Shown here: one piece after another, positions 1 through 11,391 of the stretch
Layout: every line of letters begins with the position of its first letter
How positions within the stretch are numbered: the stretch's first letter is position 1
From: Isoetes taiwanensis
Lineage: Eukaryota; Streptophyta; Lycopodiopsida; Isoetales; Isoetaceae
Length of the DNA stretch: 64,000 nucleotides
Direction of reading: 5' to 3'
NCBI GenBank assembly: GCA_021234155.1
Contig: JAJEKV010000038.1
Span: forward strand, 13,298,213 to 13,362,212
Notes under the pieces: generated by a model
What the model saw: the letters and a program-made list of their open reading frames with translations, nothing else
What the model was told of the DNA's origin: nothing
Database searches by the model: none
Translations under genes and position numbers: made by a program

Positions 1-300
1 GAGTTGGTCAGGCCTGGCCAGCCGTTACATGTTACATTGAGCACAGCATCCGTACGTGTGCTGGGATCATACCTTCAGGAGGTTATGGACATGGGAGATC
101 AGCTATGTCCTCGGGCACACACTTGACATGTATATATACATTGATGTGTACTTATTACTGCCACGGTTTTTCCCTCGAAAACCCTTCGGGGCGGGGGTTT
201 TTTAACCCGGACAGTAATAAGTTTGTTGCGCTCCTTATGGGTTCCATAGGCCGATTGGCCTCAGTGGACGATAAAAAATCATTCTCATTCTCATTTCTCA
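1..300 (+). mobile_element. LINE 3' end (C-terminal tail and 3' UTR)
   Basis: The block containing AACCCTTCGGGGCGGGG, then a stretch ending GTGGACGATAAAA, recurs at 23480-23600, where it follows a LINE-type zinc-knuckle ORF. The upstream part (ATCATACCTTCAGGAGGTTATGG) matches 23370-23393 in the same order. The end is a short TTCTCATTCTCATT tail, as left by target-primed reverse transcription. The 5' part lies outside the window. The family assignment rests on that second copy; the exact clade is not determined. Confidence 0.7.
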
Positions 301-1179
301 TTTATTTACCACTATTAGTTGCGTTGTTCCAATGGCAATGATTCATAAACTGAGTATGTCTTAGTATATTTATTCAACTAGTATCAGTTGCATTGTTTTA
401 ATATCACTATTTGGATGAAAAAATCATCAGCATTTACGTTGTTACAATAGTCACTATCTTGATGAAAAACCATTATCACTTAACTAATACAAAGTTTAGA
501 CAAATAATGTCTGGAACAACATTAGTTCATGAGGAAGTATAAGTGGCCTTAAGAAGAAACCACTTTAAGTTACACAAACAATAAAAACCCAAAATCACTA
601 GTGATTCACTGCATAACATACTCAAAAATATGTAGCAATAAAATATGGTACTAAACTAAATAAAATAACCATTATAAAGAACTATGATGAGGAACTGTAC
701 TAAAAAATGGTCGTGGTTATTCAACATATTAACCCACAAAGTAACATTAGTTTGTTATAGTGGTTTTATGCAAAGACTATTGTAAAAAGCTAATAACAAT
801 TATTTTTTGGGGGCCTTGTGAGGTAAATGGCCTTTTTAGAATTTGTAGCCACAACTCTAGAAAAAACCTGCCATGTGTTAAATACAGGGTAGACTCATGT
901 GTACTATGGCATTTACCATGGAAGCGCACAACCAAAAAAAAAAAAAAAAAAAAAAAAAAAGAAGAAGAAGAAGAAGAAAAAAACTCAGACCAAATGATAA
1001 TTCAAATAATAGTAAGAATAAAGAGTCACATCCGTTTTAGACAAAAGAACTCAGACCAAATGATAATCAAAACAACAATAATAAGAATAAAACAATCGCG
1101 TTGTCACGTAGCTTGTTATTCTATTCTATTCCTGATAAAAAAAAAAAAAAAGTGAGCTGACGAGACATATGGCAATTTA
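301..1179. other. AT-rich spacer with poly-A and simple repeats
   Basis: No gene is visible. The stretch has loosely repeated units near 370-480 (GTTGCATTG...GATGAAAAA), an A26 run at about 934-959 followed by (GAA)n, and a roughly 65-bp imperfect tandem duplication at 983-1095 starting ACTCAGACCAAATGATAAT. The A-run could be the tail of an old retroposed sequence, but no source or target duplication was found. Confidence 0.5.
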
Positions 1180-2360
1180 TCACCATAGCTGGCCATCGAT
1201 ATTGGAGGAAATCAAACGAGGACATGGAGCAATTTGTGTGGTGACTCCATGAGACCATACCAAGACTATTGACCTGATAGACTCCACGTCATCAAGGCAT
1301 TCTATACTTATGTATAACTTGTCCCGAATGCTTTTGAGGGAACAAATTTTTAGTAAGACCAAGTCGTGTGGTATAACCTCACCGAGCTTTCTTAGCTTCA
1401 CTAAGCTCTTAATTTCCACAGCATACATTTGAACCTTCCCATTATTATGCTCATGTTCTAGGAGCAAGAGTTGCCCCTCAAGTTCTCCAAGAGTAAGTGT
1501 GCTATATGCCGAAGTTTGCGAGGTAGCAACATGTTGAGGAAAGCTATCATCTGTGCAATTAAACTCAAACCAGTCACTCGGCATCATCTCTGGTAAATCA
1601 TTTGGAAAATCATTTTCAAGAGTAGGCATCGGACATGAAGATCACAAGGTAACAACATGTTGAAGAATGGTGGCATCTTTTGAGAAGTCATAAGCAACCA
1701 AGTTTGTCCCCCTGAGGTCGGACAATTCCAAGGCAAAGCACAAATTCCCTTTCACAAGTGGCGATCTAAAATAATTACCACCATGTGTTTCATTTGGGCG
1801 GTCCACGCGGCTCCACGAGTGTTGGCTGGAATCATACACTGCAACGTAGCAAGAGTGGGGAAGACGGGAGAAGAAGACAATGACTTTATAATTCTCATTG
1901 TGCGCCCAAAGAGCAATACTGATATCGAGGCGATGTGAGTCTTCAAACCGCACCTCAGATGACAACCCGAAAACGAATGGCACCGGCCAGACTGTAGCGG
2001 ACAGGACCATCGTCCATCTCAAACTCTGCCTATCCCAGTGAACAAAAGCTAGATACGCAAGCTGCGGGTTCACCTTGAAGACCCATACCCGTTTCCAATC
2101 CGAACCCGCGGATCTGGCAGCGTTTATAAACCGTGGTTGTGGAATTTTGTGAAACTCGTCCATTACTAGCACTTGGGTTCTGCTGAATCTCCTCCCTCTC
2201 CTCCCATACAATTGTTTGTATAAAAGTGTGTGAGCCTTAGGCAAGAGTTGAGAATCTCCATCTGCACTAAAGTCCTCCACTCCTTGCAAACAAGGATCGC
2301 GCATCTTAATTCTGGCAGACGCAATTTCTGCAAAATCAACAGGAGGACTTCCCCGTGCAT
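1180..2360 (-). pseudogene. F-box protein gene, broken
   Basis: Reading leftward from ATG at 2360, the first 35 codons give an F-box-like helix pattern (LLLILQKLRLPELRCAILVC followed by KEWRTLV). F-box proteins bind SKP1 in SCF ubiquitin ligases. The downstream part continues in another frame from about 2290 and runs to 1180 in one frame, interrupted only by an in-frame TGA at 1642-1644. It has the W- and F-rich beta-strand character of plant F-box-associated/kelch-like C-termini. About 390 codons would be normal for a single-exon F-box gene. The F-box frameshift and the TGA suggest a pseudogene; sequencing error is an alternative. No promoter was recognised. Confidence 0.65.
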
Positions 2361-2624
2361 CTTCCTTACCTATTCTTATGGCGCAGCTCAGCCCTTCTAT
2401 TAAATATACTAGGTTTTGCCTTTGAATGACCTTTTAGGTACATGCCGCTTGAAGTTGAGTATCAATACTGTCATGTTCCCTAAGTCTGCGCTATGGTAAC
2501 AGTGCCGGCATTGCCAAATCCCATAGTTGCATGTCATTATAGAAGCAATCCTGCTTCGTGCAACCATCCTTTTTCTTTTGGCTCCCAAGGCCATTATCTT
2601 TTTTTCTAATTATGTGTCTTTTAG

Positions 2625-2741
2625 GAATGCAATGTGCAGGTGAAATACAATGATCTAAAGGAGTTGGAGATGAGTTTTAGGGACACTTTCAAGGCATTTT
2701 CGGATGTGAAGACTACAAGGATCAGACATGGTCGTTTCCAG
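2625..2741 (+). CDS. Possible internal exon of an unrecognised gene
   Basis: A pyrimidine-rich acceptor (TTTTTCTAATTATGTGTCTTTTAG) precedes a 117-bp, phase-0 open stretch that ends CCAG before GTATAT. It encodes 39 charged residues including VQVKYNDLKELEMSFRDTF, a plausible amphipathic helix. The family is not recognised. It lies 3' of the divergently oriented F-box relic and upstream of the large inverted repeat. It may belong to the same gene as the stretch at 5519-5725. Based on splice-site look and codon sense only. Confidence 0.35.
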
Positions 2742-3084
2742 GTATATATGGTTATTTGCTGAATTTGCTTGAGGTGCATGACATGGTTCTTGACAGCTCA
2801 GAATCAACACATTCTATACTACAATTTTTTAATCCTCAAGAGCATGAACAACATTTCTATATATTGAGGTTTGCATGCCTAAGATCAAAATAATGCACTG
2901 TAATATATCCTTCGACATGCCTTTCGAAATTTATGCCTCTAACAGGACCCCACTGTTCCATTTTGCAGCGTATTTGATCGACAGAAAAATCTGAACGCTT
3001 GAGAGACCTAAAAGGTCTGGAAACTTCCATCGCCTTAGTTCTTCAGTGCCTGCTGCTTCTGAAAATAAAAAATTTGAAAACTAC
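2742..3084. other. Non-coding stretch, probable intron
   Basis: It starts with a GTATAT donor-like sequence and has no ORF of note. It is T-rich and could be the first part of an intron later enlarged by the repeats at 3085-5511. Confidence 0.3.
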
Positions 3085-3326
3085 TTTTTAAGCGTCTGAG
3101 CCTTTTTTCTGTGGAGATTTTTCTAGTCTGAAGCTTTTTTGGGTTTGGGGCTATTTCGAACACTATTTTTATGCGTTTGAGCCGTGGAGATTTGTTTCAG
3201 TCTGAAGCGTTTTTTGGGTTTGTGCCTTTTTTTAGCCTTTTTGGCTCATGACTCTGCGCTTTGGGTTTCAGTAATCTGGGCGCTTTGGGTTTCAGTAATC
3301 GGGGAGCTGAATGACTCAGCGCTTTG
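3085..3326. repeat. Short degenerate tandem repeats
   Basis: Two copies of a roughly 81-bp unit (GCGTYTGAGCC...GTGGAGATTTBTTYYAGTCTGAAGC...TTTTTTGGGTTTG) lie at 3092 and 3173. They are followed by a 24-bp direct duplication of GCGCTTTGGGTTTCAGTAATC at about 3257-3303. The function is unknown; they abut the outer end of the large inverted repeat. Confidence 0.6.
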
Positions 3327-4078
3327 AAAATTTGGACTTTTTCAAATCTAATAGATATCCTTCAAGGATGCCATGATAAGATTACATGTATTTTTAACTC
3401 TTAATGATTTTTATAAAATTTTCAGATTAACTTCAGATAAAAAGTATAATAGCTATTAATGTTTAAAATTATTTTCTACACTAATTTTCACTTTAATCTA
3501 TTTAAAATTAAATCTTCATCTAAGATGAACTCTATATGATTAAAATATTATTATTTATAAATGTTTAAAGAAAGTTTAGATGAAATGTATCAAATTATTA
3601 CGTTTATGTTTTAATTAAAAAAAAATTGAATAGTTTGATTTTAATTAATTTTCAATATATATTTTTCAATATTTGTTATTAAAACATAAACTTTATATTT
3701 TAATTAATATTAATCTAACACTTTTTTTAAAGTATCTTTAAAGTACTAAGAGTTTATAAATTGTGAAATTCTCATATAATTTTAAGTCATTCACTTATCA
3801 AAACATTATATTTTATTTATAAATTACCTGATTGACAAATTTTAAATTTGTTAAGAACTCGTTAAAAATTAAAATTTTATATTCTCGAAATGTCTAATTC
3901 TAAATAGATTCACTTGAAAATTGGTTTATAAAACAATTATACTTTAAATTTAAAGATAAAGTTATATAATTAGAACTTGTAAAAATTATAAGTATAAAAA
4001 AAAATTAAACATGACATGTAATCTTAAAATAATACCCCAGTCTATTATATCCAAATAAGTCCAAGTTTTGTTGAATAT

Positions 4079-4379
4079 CTGCAGAATATCGTATTCATCA
4101 CAATCCGACACTTTTGTCAGCACCCTCCAGCTATCCTCATTGATGCATAAATGCTATCCTTCATTTGGCTTGCATCCAATCAAAACTAGCTTTCTATTCA
4201 CTACAAATAATCTAAATGATTTGCATACCGTGGCAAATGTAGAAAAAGTGAACTGAAACGTAACAGTATTAAACGTGATCAATACCTACGGAATGCAAGC
4301 ATATAGATAATCTCTTCGATCATAACAACTCCTTGAAACCTGGAAAAATTATGACCAAGCATGTCAAGCTCTATATGAC
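4079..4379. other. Loop of the inverted repeat
   Basis: This is about 300 bp of unique sequence, less AT-rich than the arms. It has short open stretches on both strands but no recognisable protein. It separates the two arms and could be captured host sequence or the interval between two independent MITE insertions. Confidence 0.5.
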
Positions 4380-4696
4380 ATATTCAACAAAACTTGGACT
4401 TATTTAGATATAATAGACTGGGGTATTATTTTAAGATTACATGTCATGTTTAATTTTTCTTGATATTTATAATTTTTACAAGTTCTAATTCTATAACTTT
4501 ATCTTTAAATTTAAAGTATAATTGTTATAGAAACATAAAAAATTGCTTTCTAAACTAATTTTCACGTGAATCTATTTAGAATTAGACATTTCAAGAATAT
4601 AAAATTTTAATTTTCAACGAGTTCTTAACAAATTTAAAATTTGTCAATCAGATAATTTGTAAATAAAATATAATGTTTTGATAAGTGAATGACTTA

Positions 4697-5415
4697 AAAT
4701 TATATGAGAATTTCACAATTTACAAACTCTTAGTACTTTAAAAATACTTTAAAAAAAGTGTTAGATTAATATTAATTAAAATATAAAGTTTATGTTTTAA
4801 TAACAAATATTGAAAAATATATATTAAAAATTAATTAAAATCAAACTATTCATTTTTTTTTAATTAAAACATAAACGTAATAATTTGATACATTTCATCT
4901 AAACTTTCTTTAAACATTTATAAATAATAATATTTTAATCATACAGAGTTCATCTTAGATGAAGATTTAATTTTAAATAGATTAAAGTGAAAAGTAGTGT
5001 AGAAAATAATTTTAAACATTGATAGCTATTATACTTTTTATCTGAAGTTAATCTGAAATTATATGAGAATTTCACAATTTACAAACTCTTAGTACTTTAA
5101 AAATACTTTAAAAAAAGTGTTAGATTAATATTAATTAAAATATAAAGTTTATGTTTTAATAACAAATATTGAAAAATATATATTGAAAATTAATTAAAAT
5201 CAAACTATTCAATTTTTTTTTAATTAAAACATAAACGTAATAATTTGATACATTTCATCTAAACTTTCTTTAAACATTTATAAATAATAATATTTTAATC
5301 ATATAGAGTTCATCTTAGATGAAGATTTAATTTTAAATAGATTAAAGTGAAAAGTAGTGTAGAAAATAATTTTAAACATTGATAGCTATTATACTTTTTA
5401 TCTGAAGTTAATCTG
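4697..5415. repeat. Tandem duplication of about 360 bp in the right arm
   Basis: The segment starting AAATTATATGAGAATTTCAC at 4697 is repeated from 5056 with only a few differences, and both copies end in TCTGAAGTTAATCTG. The left arm has a single copy, so the duplication happened after the arms arose. Confidence 0.85.
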
Positions 5416-5518
5416 AAAATTTTATAAAAATCAATAAGAGTTAAAAATACATGTAATCTTATCGTGGCATCCTTGAAGAATGTCTATTAGATTTGAATAA
5501 GTCCAAATTTTATTAAAT

Positions 5519-5725
5519 ATGATGGAAGTTTATTTCTTTCATACTTACATAACTGCATGTAATTCTGACGAGGAGTGTGATTGCGAGGAAGCTTGTGATG
5601 TGTTGGATGTGAGTCTGGATGAAGATAATACATGGAAGATGATACTAGATGGTCCTTGCAAAGGAAATGCTCAAAGAATCATGGGGTTTTTGCCTACTTT
5701 GCATCCTGTTGTTGAGTTTGGATGA
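5519..5725 (+). CDS. Possible terminal exon of an unrecognised gene
   Basis: The open frame ends at a TGA and encodes an acidic, Cys-containing stretch (SDEECDCEEACDVLDVSLDE) followed by a hydrophobic C-terminus. No family is recognised. It starts just outside the inverted repeat, so the repeat may have inserted into the preceding intron or exon. No convincing splice acceptor lies directly in front; one AG is at about 5526. It may share a gene with 2625-2741. Confidence 0.3.
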   Translation: MMEVYFFHTYITACNSDEECDCEEACDVLDVSLDEDNTWKMILDGPCKGNAQRIMGFLPTLHPVVEFG

Positions 5726-6126
5726 AAGGTCGAAATTGAAACATGGACTGTAGCAGGGATTTCTTCTTTTTCTATGTGGACGTGGTTACCTCCTTCTTCC
5801 TAGAGAGGCTAAAATTAAAAAATGGACTTAGAAGATGGACTGTATGAGGGCTTTCTTGCTTCTTTAGCTATGCTTACATGGACTGAAGAACATTGTCTGT
5901 AGTTTTTGGAACATGGACCATAGTGAGATCTTTTTTTCTTTGTGACTGTCCTTGGACTGGTGCAGACCAATTTTGGTCTTTGAAACATGGAACGTGGTAG
6001 AGGTCTCTTTTTGTTTTAACCATGGACCCCAGAACATCTATGTTTCTTGAACATGCACATGATAGAGATTTCTGCTGTTTTTAATCATGCATGCAGGCTG
6101 CAGAAATTTTGCAGTTTTTAAGAGGC
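5726..6126. repeat. Degenerate tandem repeats, interrupted by the Harbinger element
   Basis: Units of roughly 90-110 bp repeat imperfectly around the core GAAACATGGAMYGTAGTAGAGATTTCTTTTT and ACCATGGAC. The same unit type resumes at 19101-19210 (GAAACGTGGAACATAATAGAGATTT), on the far side of the Harbinger element. The array was therefore continuous before the insertion. Confidence 0.55.
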
Positions 6127-6129
6127 TAA

Positions 6130-6163
6130 GGGTCACTTCCCACTCGCCTTTAGGTTAGGTTAA
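6130..6163 (+). repeat. Harbinger left terminal inverted repeat
   Basis: GGGTCACTTCCCACTCGCC followed by TTTAGGTTAGGTTAAA. It matches the reverse complement of the right end with about three mismatches in 34 bp. It is preceded by the target duplication TAA (6127-6129). Confidence 0.9.
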
Positions 6164-6640
6164 ACTTAACTAGCTAGTTCCCTCTTAATTTAATAGAATG
6201 TAAGTTACGCTTTCCCATTAAGGCCGTTAAATTAAGACTAACTTAACGGATCGTGAAAATATGCATTCCCACTATATTCATTATGAACCACTTAGGTTAT
6301 GTCCATAAACTCAACTTAACCTAATATTTACAATGAGTTTGAGCTTCACACTAGTAGTTATAGGGTTTAGTTAGGTTAGAGTTAATTGTATTATGTTCCC
6401 ACCTTCAGTTAAAGGTACCATTAAGTTAGAGAAAACTAAAGGGGGCTATTGGTTGTTGGTTGCTTGAATTGAGTAGGTTAATGGGATTGATAACATATGA
6501 TACACCTACTATAGGTAGACTATAGGTCTCCAGATATTACTATATCTGTAGACTTCGAAATTTTAAAGCTTAAAGATAGTCACTGAAGATGAACTTGAAA
6601 GCGTTTATAGTGCAAATGCTAGTCAGGTTATTAATATGTG
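6164..6640. other. Harbinger left subterminal region
   Basis: No coding potential. It contains several TTAGGTTA/TTAACCTAA-type motifs like those near the right end, consistent with subterminal sequence of the same element. Confidence 0.5.
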
Positions 6641-6644
6641 ATAC

Positions 6645-6963
6645 CCCTAGACGCCACGTTTGGCTTCCTAACGGTTGAATATACTATAGTATATTCAACC
6701 GTACCATACCATAGTCCCACTAGACTATACGTGTAGATTATTTATAAGTGGTAGACCATAGTATTACAATGGGACTATGGTAGTTTTTATACTACTATGG
6801 TAGTTTGCGGTAGCCTATATTAGGATTTAGTTTAGTGATATGGATCCGTTGTTAGTTCATCCGTAATATTTAAATCTATATAACTATATTTAGTTCATCC
6901 GTGGATTAATCCTAGGATTTAATCTAGGATGTTTGCTTTTTTGGCTCTAATAATGTCTTCTAA
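6645..6963. repeat. Palindrome-rich, MITE-like stretch
   Basis: A perfect 32-bp palindrome at 6671-6702 has half-site ACGGTTGAATATACTA. A second hairpin pairs TACCATAGTCCCA (6707-6719) with TGGGACTATGGTA (6770-6782). Further CTATGGTAG repeats follow to 6815, and ATCCGT/GTTCATCCGT repeats run to about 6910. This looks like a small foldback element between the Harbinger left end and the truncated Gypsy. Confidence 0.6.
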
Positions 6964-9900
6964 GGAAAAGTCTTCACCAGGGGCCAAACTCCAGCCACCT
7001 TGGATGCTGCAATTCATATTGCTTCAAGCTGGGAACAAGCTAAAATAAATGCCAATCGTCAATCTAACCCAGGATATACTTTGCCATCTGTGTTAGGCGG
7101 TACATTTGGAAATATGTTAAATTCTAACGCTATGGAAATGGGATGGGGACACAATATAGGTGTTGCTGTACCAAGTGTGGCGCCTACGGTTGGAACTATT
7201 GATTATAGTAAGCAAACTCTTGGACCTCAAGTAAGTATGCCTATGGTCAATACATCCACGAATGAAAGTTTGGATTCCAAATTAATAAAAGTAAAAGAAG
7301 ATCTGGTTGATAGTCTAACAAAGCAAATGAATGAACTTCAATTAAATTGGGTTAAAACTTTGGAGAATAGACCACAAGTTAGTAAAGAGCGCACTAATAT
7401 GTGGTGTGTAAAATGTAGGGGTTATGGGCACTTACCCTCTGAATGTCCTACACCTGCAAATCTAGAAGTCCCGTGTCGTATTTGTGGAAAAACTAACCAC
7501 AAGATGGAAAATTGTTTCTTCTTAAGACCTAGATCACAATTACCTGCACCTCCACTTTATAGGGTACAACCTGAACAAAATATGTATGAACAAAATATGT
7601 ATGCTTATCCCCCTCCCAATTATGATGCTTTTAGGGTGCAACCTGATCAATCTAGATCACAAAATTATAGACCCACACAACCTCAAATTTTACAAAAACG
7701 TGCTTATCAATGCTATCGATGTGGTGAGAGGGGACATATTGCACCTCATTGCCCAAACCCGAGGAAAACGGTTGATTACCAACCTATATGTGGGATTTGC
7801 CAAACACAAGGGTTACATACACAAGAAGAGTGTCCACACAAGTTGCAAACTCCTACAAATTCCAAGGATAATAAAGGCAAGAGGGTTGTGATTGATACTG
7901 GGGCAGTGTTTGTAGACCAGAAAATTCCTTCTACTAATTTTGTGGAAACTAGAAGTGCTAGGAACCTTAAAGAGAACCCAAAGAAAGGGAATAAAAAGAA
8001 AAGAAGGGGTAGGGAAACACCTAAGGGGAAGGAATTAGAGAGAGGTGAATCTTCGACGCAAGCGGCCTATAACAATGGGGGAGAATTATTGGAAGGGGAA
8101 GAACTACAAGAATTGTTTGATGGAACAGAGGACTTACCTAGGCCTAAAGAAATAAATAAAATTGTAGGGGAATTACAACCACCCAAGATGTGGAGAGAGA
8201 AGGCTAAGTATAAAAGATATAAAAGAGTCTTGAATATGAAGAATGACCCACCCTATGATATTCTCAAGGATCTAGATAATCTAACGCCTTCTTTGACTTT
8301 TAGTCAACTATTGCAATTAGCCCCAGAATGCCGTAAAGTCTTGTTATCAGCCCTGAAGAGCCATAGGGAAGTCATAGTAAATTCTGCTTGGCCAATTATA
8401 GCTGACATGAGTTCCCCTTGTCTGGACGTGGAAATTAAGGGGGAATTAATAAAGAATTGTACGATTGATGGGGGCTCAGGGATAAATATTATGCCTGAAG
8501 GAATAAGGAAGAAATTGGGATTACCAGACCCTGTACCAGTACATTTCGTAGTAAGAATGGCTGACCAACGACGGGTTCGACCATTGGGAGTAATTACAGG
8601 CATCAAGACTATAATAGCGGGCATAACATTTTTTGTGGATTATGTAGTATTACGTATGACTTGTGGAAAATTTACTTACCCTTTGTTACTTGGACGTCCA
8701 TGGTTATTACAAGCTCGGGCAAAACATGATTGGTCCACAGGTTATCTTCAAATTGGTGATGGTAATAATGAGGTTAAGATAAAAGTTCATCTACATTCTA
8801 GAGTTAGGGAGGATAACACTAGTGACACTAGCTCTTCTAAGGAAGAATTGGCTTCTAGTGATGAAGAGAGTGGGGATGATATGGAAATTAATCAAATAAG
8901 TGTAGAAAAGGATGGATATGATCAATTAAGGATTCCTCCTTTTAAGGATGATAATTCTAGTGTTGCTCTTGAAGAGTGGATGGGATGTGTAAATTCTTTC
9001 ATGGTGAGTGTGGAAGAAGTTGGTAGTGAAGAAGAGCAAGAGGACCAATACCCGGAGTATTTCTCTAAGCATGAGAGGGGAGAGTACAAATTGAGGGAGG
9101 TGCCAGCCAATAGTGAGGCTGATGCGAACTCTATACTAACCTCTTCTGGGATTGTAGAACTGAATTTAGGAATACGGGAAGAACCGAAGATGGTGAAACT
9201 GGGAACCCAAAATTCAAATGAAGAGCGTCAAAGGTATTTGGATTTATTTATGGAATATAAGCACATCTTTGCGTGGACCTATAGGGATTTAAGGGGTATA
9301 TCACCAGCATTATGTATGCATAAGATTATCTTAGAGCCTCATGCTAACCCAATAAGACAACGTCCATATAGAATGAATCCGAACTACTCTAAAAAAGTGA
9401 AGGAAGAAATTGATAGTTTGCTTGAAGCAGGCTTTATTGAACCTGTAGAGAATAGCGAGTGGTTGTCACCTATTGTTGTAGTTCCTAAGAGAGATAAGGA
9501 GAAGCTGAGAGTGTGTGTGGATTATAGGAGACTGAATGCTGTAACTAGAAAAGATGGATTTCCGGTCCCTTTTACTGATTCTATACTCGATTCTGTAGCA
9601 GGCCATGAATATTATTCCTTTTTAGATGGGTATTCTGGGTATAACCAGGTATCCATTTTTCCAGATGATCGGGTTAAAACTACCTTTGTTACTGAGTGGG
9701 GCTGTTTTGCGTATAGGGTGATGCCTTTTGGGCTATGCAACGCCCCGGCAACTTTTCAAAGGGTGGTTACGAGTGCCTTTAAGGAATATTTAAGAGAGTT
9801 TATGGAGGTCTTCCTTGATGATTTCTGTGTCTTTAGCACACGAATTAGCCATATAGACAGATTAAGATTATGTTTCAAAAAATGTGATGAATATGGTATT

Positions 9901-11391
9901 TCATTAAATCCTTTAAAGTGTGTTTTTGGAGTCACTCGTGGGACACTGCTGGGAAGGGTTGTGTCTAGAGAAGGAATTGCTATAGATCCAGATAAGACTA
10001 AAGTGATTATGGAGCTAGAACCACCATCTACTATTAAACAATTACAAGCCTTCTTAGGACACGTAGGGTACCATCGTAGATTTATAAGGCACTATGCTGA
10101 TAAGGCTTTACCATTAACAACATTGTTAAAGAAAGAGCATGCTTATGTATGGACCATATATTGCCAGCGTGCATTTGAATTGTTAAAGGAAGCGTTGATT
10201 ACCGCGCCTATACTTAAATTTCCTAAATGGGAGGATGAGTTCCATGTCCACATAGACTCTTCGGCATATGCTATTGGTGCCATATTATCTCAAATGCAAG
10301 AGGATGGCTGGGACCACCCTATTTACTATGCTAGTCGTCAGTTATCTAATGCAGAGAAAAAATATTCCACCACTGAGAGAGAGGGATTGGGTATGATCTA
10401 TGCCATCCAAAAATTCCGTCATTATCTATTGGGAAAACCCTTTGTATTTTTCGTCGATCACCAAGCCTTAAAGTACTTGATTAATAAACCATGTAAAACT
10501 GGTAGAATTACTAGATGGCTTCTTATGTTACAGGAGTTCCAATTTAAAGTTGTAGTAAAACCAGGACGCTCCCATGCACCTGCAGATCATTTGTCTAGAC
10601 TAATAGGGAGTTCTAAGGATAAGGGTGTTATGGATGATTTACCAGATGCTGACTTGTTTGCTGTCACTGTTTGGCCAGAATGGTATAAAGATATAATAGA
10701 ATTCCTCTCTACTAATCAACTACCTGAAGAAATGAACCCTATAGAAAGGAAGCGATTGGTCCTAAAATGTAAACCCTTTACCATGTTGGCTGGCACCTTG
10801 TATAGAATTGGAAGAGATAGTATTTTGCGTCGATGTATATTCCCTCAGGAAGTCCACAAAATTATAGCTGTTTGTCATGATTCCCCTGCCGGTGGCCATT
10901 TTGCTAGTGATATAACCTCTAGAAAGATTCTCAGTGCAGGATATTGGTGGCCAACTATGCATCATGATGTGAAGGAATATGTAAAGTGTTGTGATCCTTG
11001 TCAGAGGGTGGGTAGACCAACTAGGAGGGATGCTATGCCCTTGAATCCCATAGTGCCCATCTTTCCATTTGAAAAATGGGGAATAGACTTCGTAGGGCCC
11101 ATAAGTCCTCCTGCATGGCAAACACGTAATGAATATATTCTAGTATGCACAGACTATGTCACTAAATGGGTTGAAGCAAAGGCCTCTAGAAATGATAATG
11201 CTGCTACCGTGGCAACTTTCCTATATGAAAACATTATTATTAGGTTTGGATGTCCATTGGAATTAGTCAGTGATAGGGGATCACATTTTGTAAATGAAAC
11301 TATTACTGCATTAACTGAACGTTATGGAATTTCCCATAGAAAAAGTACACCTTATCATCCTCAAAGTAACGGCCAAGTGGAAAGAAACTAA
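6964..11391 (+). pseudogene. Gypsy gag-pol, 5'-truncated
   Basis: The open frame begins after a stop at 6961-6963; the first in-frame Met is internal, so the gag N-terminus is missing. Counting from 7000, four CCHC-like knuckles start near residues 136, 159, 238 and 265. A protease-like DGGSG, unlike the usual D-S/T-G, is near residue 489. Reverse transcriptase has FLDGYSGYNQ (about 875) and FLDD (about 938), followed by RNase H (HIDSS, about 1084). Integrase has its H-H-C-C finger (HDSPAGGHF, about 1293) and catalytic D-D-E in WGIDFVGP, SDRGSHF and PQSNGQVE. The frame stops at 11389-11391, just after the third catalytic residue. Over 1,400 open codons make this the best-preserved retroelement polyprotein here. 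Confidence 0.88.

Larger units (their letters stand above)
3327..5511. repeat. 2.2-kb AT-rich inverted repeat of two MITE-like arms
   Basis: The left arm (3327-4078) is the reverse complement of the right arm (4380-5511) over almost its full length. Outer ends match as AAAATTTGGAC/GTCCAAATTTT, and inner ends as CCAAGTTTTGTTGAATAT/ATATTCAACAAAACTTGG. Each arm also begins and ends with related sequence (TTGGACTT-NTTN-AT-TAATAG), so each looks like a separate MITE of about 750 bp with roughly 25-bp terminal repeats, placed head to head. A transcript through it would form a very long hairpin. No transposase is encoded. A single large foldback element is the alternative. Confidence 0.8.

Noticed and set aside
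760-1155. 131-codon plus-strand frame with a Lys/Glu run
   Set aside because: It is made by an A26 run, (GAA)n and a tandem duplication; low complexity with no family resemblance.
7586-7891. Open frame overlapping the Gypsy gag
   Set aside because: Shadow frame of the gag zinc-knuckle region; the main frame has clear CCHC motifs.
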